Below are positions 5,430 through 6,011 of a DNA stretch of 6,011 bases, piece by piece. Position numbers and translations under genes: made by a program. Under the pieces are notes generated by a model that searched no databases, was not told where the DNA came from, and worked only from the letters and a program-made list of their open reading frames with translations. How positions within the stretch are numbered: position 1 is the stretch's first letter; each line of letters begins with the position of its first letter. Source of the stretch: Phycisphaeraceae bacterium (lineage in GTDB: Bacteria > Planctomycetota > Phycisphaerae > Phycisphaerales > Phycisphaeraceae); contig SKPT01000485.1 of the NCBI GenBank assembly GCA_007119405.1, positions 1-6,011 on the forward strand, in the 5' to 3' direction.

Positions 5430-5454
5430 CGGGGCGGGCTGGGCAGCTTATAAT
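5426..5454 (+). promoter_or_regulatory. Sigma70-type promoter for rpoZ-coaBC
   Basis: A perfect -10 box TATAAT (5449-5454) follows a -35-like TTGCCG (5426-5431, four of six consensus bases) at the ideal 17-bp spacing. Transcription would start near 5461, giving a leader of about 30 nt before the rpoZ ATG. In DNA this GC-rich a perfect TATAAT stands out. A 7-bp inverted repeat overlaps the -35, which may allow regulation. Confidence 0.75.
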
Positions 5455-5490
5455 GCTTGATTCTCCAAACCCTGACGAGGTTCCCCCCCC

Positions 5491-5724
5491 ATGATCGAGG
5501 CCCTGAAGGACGACAAGGTCATCAACGCGCTGGGCGGCCGATTCAAGTTCACGGCGCTGGTCCAGCACCGGATTCGGGAACTGATGGAGGGCGCCCGCCC
5601 GCTGGTCGAGCGTCGCGGGCGCAGCGACTTCGAGGTGGCGGTGCAGGAGATCGTCGAGGGCAAGATCGGCCTGGACACGTCCGCCGACGCCGACGCCGCG
5701 CCCGAGGCGGCCCGGGAGGAATAA
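5491..5724 (+). CDS. rpoZ: DNA-directed RNA polymerase omega subunit
   Basis: 77 residues, the normal size for omega, the small subunit that helps fold and assemble beta' in RNA polymerase. The core GGRFKFTALVQHRIRELMEG, then ARPLVER and FEVAVQEIVEGKI, matches the RpoZ pattern of N-terminal helices; the acidic Ala/Asp/Glu tail from about residue 62 is typically variable. The start ATG 5491 is preceded by GACGAGG (5474-5480) with an unusual run of eight C (5483-5490) between ribosome site and start. coaBC follows 7 bp after the stop, an association seen in many bacteria, which strengthens the call. The usual upstream partner gmk is not present here; the gene has its own promoter. Confidence 0.87.
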   Translation: MIEALKDDKVINALGGRFKFTALVQHRIRELMEGARPLVERRGRSDFEVAVQEIVEGKIGLDTSADADAAPEAAREE

Positions 5725-5731
5725 CCCCCTC

Positions 5732-6011
5732 ATGCCCGAGCCTGCGCATGCCCCGGGCGGGCGCGACGCCGCCGGCCCCGCCACCGGTCCGCTCGCCGGG
5801 CGACGCCTCGCCGTCGCCCTCACTGGCGGGATTGCCTGCTACAAGACCGCGACACTGGTCAGCCGCCTCGCCCAGGCGGGCGGCGACCTGCGCGTGCTCA
5901 TGACCGAGCCCGCCACCCGCTTCATCACGTCCCTGACACTCCAGTCGCTCTCCGGCCGGGCGGTGCTCACAAGCATCTGGCAGGTCGACGACCAGCCGGA
6001 CAGCCAGCACG
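5732..6011 (+). CDS. coaBC: Phosphopantothenoylcysteine synthetase/decarboxylase, N-terminal part (cut by window end)
   Basis: 93 codons are visible before the window ends. After a loose Ala/Gly/Pro-rich N-terminal extension of about 24 residues comes RRLAVALTGGIACYKTATLV, then LRVLMTEPATRFITSLTLQ and LSGRAVLTSIW, the unmistakable start of the flavoprotein CoaC (decarboxylase) domain. In bacteria this is usually fused to CoaB, and the pair makes 4'-phosphopantetheine from phosphopantothenate and cysteine in CoA synthesis. The catalytic His and the CoaB domain would lie beyond the end, so fusion is assumed, not seen. GGGAGGA (5714-5720), inside the end of rpoZ, lies 11 nt before ATG 5732, so translation is probably coupled to rpoZ. 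Confidence 0.88.
   Translation, partial: MPEPAHAPGGRDAAGPATGPLAGRRLAVALTGGIACYKTATLVSRLAQAGGDLRVLMTEPATRFITSLTLQSLSGRAVLTSIWQVDDQPDSQH

Overview
The window is a GC-rich stretch of bacterial DNA with strong G/C preference at third codon positions. A planctomycete-like origin (Planctomycetota, perhaps Phycisphaerae) is the best guess. The reasons are the paired MocA-type oxidoreductases, the unusual plant-like RNase Z, a short RpoZ of the RFKFTALVQ type next to coaBC, and intergenic DNA full of short tandem and inverted repeats. This is inference from protein style, not a proven assignment.

Left third (1-1680): a nested mobile-element region. The minus strand at the left edge reads as the N-terminal part of an IS701-type transposase running out of the window. 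Right beside it sits a complete-looking IS3-family element of about 1.5 kb. It has orfA, an A AAA AAG slippery heptamer, orfB with a D-D-E catalytic triad, imperfect terminal inverted repeats near 121 and 1638, and a 16-bp perfect hairpin in its leader. A short minus-strand segment beyond the IS3 right end may be the displaced start of the IS701-type gene, so the IS3 element probably landed inside it.

Middle (1680-4330): a gene-free, highly structured GC-rich spacer carries an orphan tRNA T-arm. An MBL-fold nuclease follows that resembles the plant TRZ1 type of tRNase Z. Then comes a repeat-rich spacer with an 11-unit heptanucleotide array whose unit changes step by step along the array. Next is the first Gfo/Idh/MocA oxidoreductase, whose last codons run into an inverted-repeat element filling the spacer before the second oxidoreductase.

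Right third (4327-6011): the second Gfo/Idh/MocA paralogue, then a recognisable sigma70-type promoter driving rpoZ (RNA polymerase omega) and, 7 bp after its stop, coaBC (coenzyme A biosynthesis), cut by the window end. The two oxidoreductases are tandem paralogues that probably act on related sugar- or polyol-like substrates. rpoZ-coaBC is a separate housekeeping unit. All genes right of the insertion sequences are on the plus strand, but the spacers (86-245 bp) and repeats between them suggest individual promoters rather than one operon.
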